Source of the DNA: an uncultured Actinomycetospora sp.
Lineage (GTDB): Bacteria > Actinomycetota > Actinomycetes > Mycobacteriales > Pseudonocardiaceae
Reading direction: 5' to 3'
Assembly: GCA_902805495.1 (NCBI GenBank)
Contig: CADCTH010000357.1
Coordinates: 1-5,745 of the forward strand
Length of the DNA: 5,745 nt
Of this stretch, positions 5,113 through 5,745 are shown one piece after another (positions within the stretch are counted from its first letter, which is position 1; each line of letters starts with the position of its first letter). The position numbers and the translations under genes are program-made. Under the pieces are notes generated by a model that worked only from the letters and a program-made list of their open reading frames with translations, had not been told where the DNA came from and did not search any database.

Positions 5113-5745
5113 ATGCGCCGCCTCGCCCGCGCCGCCGGAGGAGCCCTGATCGCCTCCGCGATCGTGCTCGGTACCGCCGGAGTCGCCAGTGCCCAGGAGA
5201 CCGGCTCGGTCTACGTCGTGCACGGCATCCCCGACACCCCCGTCGACGTCTACGTCGACGGCGAGCGTGCCCTCGACGACTTCACCCCGGGCACGGTCGA
5301 GGGCCCGCTGTCCCTGCCGTCCGGGCCGCACCAGGTCGCCGTCTTCCCGGCCGACGCCACCGACGACTCCGGCGAGGCGCTGCTCTCCGCGCAGGCCGAG
5401 GTGCCCGCGGGCGGCAACGTCACGCTCGCCGCCCACCTCACACCTGAGGGCCAGCCCTCGCTCTCGCCGCTGGTCAACGAGGTCGGCGAGGTCCCCGCCG
5501 GCCAGGCCCGCGTCGTGGTGCGCCACCTCGCGGCGGCCCCGGCCGTCGACGTCCTCGCCGGTGGTACGGCCGTCGTCAGCGGCCTGACCAACCCGAACCA
5601 GGAGGCCCTCGAGGTGCCCGCCGGCACCGTCTCGGCCGCCGTGGCCGCGGCCGGGACCACCGAGCCGGTGATCGGACCGGCCGACCTGTCGCTGGAGGAG
5701 GGCACGACGACGTTCGTGCACGCCATCGGCTCGCCAGAGCAGGAC
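5113..5745 (+). CDS. Secreted DUF4397-domain protein (3' end beyond the window)
   Basis: The ATG at 5113 follows AGGAG (5103-5107) by 5 nt and opens 211 codons that run off the right edge. Residues 1-27 form a signal peptide: basic MRRLAR, a hydrophobic core to about residue 24, and an ASA cleavage site before QETG. The mature part begins with GSVYVVHGIPDTPVDVYVDG (31-50), the hallmark of DUF4397. It is followed by PGTVEGPLSLPSGPHQVAVF and a second, similar unit starting near ARVVVRHLAAAPAVDVLAGG (130-149). Two tandem beta-rich units are therefore likely, giving an exported cell-surface protein of unknown function. It lies 97 nt after the MarR gene with its own apparent promoter, so it is probably a separate unit. 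DUF4397 genes in actinomycetes are often followed by a class F sortase; that cannot be seen here. Confidence 0.9.
   Translation, partial: MRRLARAAGGALIASAIVLGTAGVASAQETGSVYVVHGIPDTPVDVYVDGERALDDFTPGTVEGPLSLPSGPHQVAVFPADATDDSGEALLSAQAEVPAGGNVTLAAHLTPEGQPSLSPLVNEVGEVPAGQARVVVRHLAAAPAVDVLAGGTAVVSGLTNPNQEALEVPAGTVSAAVAAAGTTEPVIGPADLSLEEGTTTFVHAIGSPEQD

Noticed and set aside
4879..5721. A 280-codon minus-strand frame opposite the MarR end and the DUF4397 gene
   Set aside because: It is antisense to a gene with a clear signal peptide and domain, and is Gly/Arg/Asp-rich with no family likeness.

Overview
The window is very GC-rich DNA with strong G/C preference at third codon positions, many GTG or TTG starts, and a DUF222 (13E12-type) HNH gene. 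It looks like chromosome of a high-GC actinomycete, perhaps of the Pseudonocardia type. That placement rests on style and gene families, not on a marker gene.

Layout, left to right. (1) Positions 1-469, minus strand: the N-terminal part of a DUF222/13E12 HNH-endonuclease-family protein cut by the left edge, with a near-consensus actinobacterial LexA (SOS) box lying over its start codon. (2) Positions 560-578: a 19-nt palindrome in the gap below the next operon. (3) Positions 597-2326, minus strand: a tightly coupled two-gene operon. A PF10014-type Fe(II)/2-oxoglutarate amino-acid dioxygenase comes first, followed through a GTGA stop/start overlap by an EgtD-like (Methyltransf_33) amino-acid N-alpha-methyltransferase. 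(4) Positions 2475-2651, plus strand: a small, charged, helical 58-residue protein transcribed away from that operon and ending at a perfect 12-bp GC hairpin. (5) Positions 2715-4487, minus strand: an ABC exporter with fused membrane and ATPase domains. It is divergent from (6) a MarR-family repressor at 4572-5015, and near-perfect overlapping palindromes lie between them. (7) Positions 5113 to the right edge, plus strand: a secreted DUF4397 protein, possibly driven by a SigK-like ECF sigma promoter.

The most interesting unit is the dioxygenase/methyltransferase pair. The methyltransferase would usually be annotated as EgtD (histidine betaine, hercynine, synthase). However, the two positions aligning with M. 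smegmatis EgtD Met252 and Glu282, which shape the histidine side-chain pocket, are both glycine here, and no other ergothioneine gene is visible. I infer a small pathway making a hydroxylated, N-methylated amino acid (a betaine) other than hercynine. The exporter and MarR gene form a separate, probably self-regulated efflux module. No tRNA, rRNA, CRISPR array or insertion sequence was recognised.
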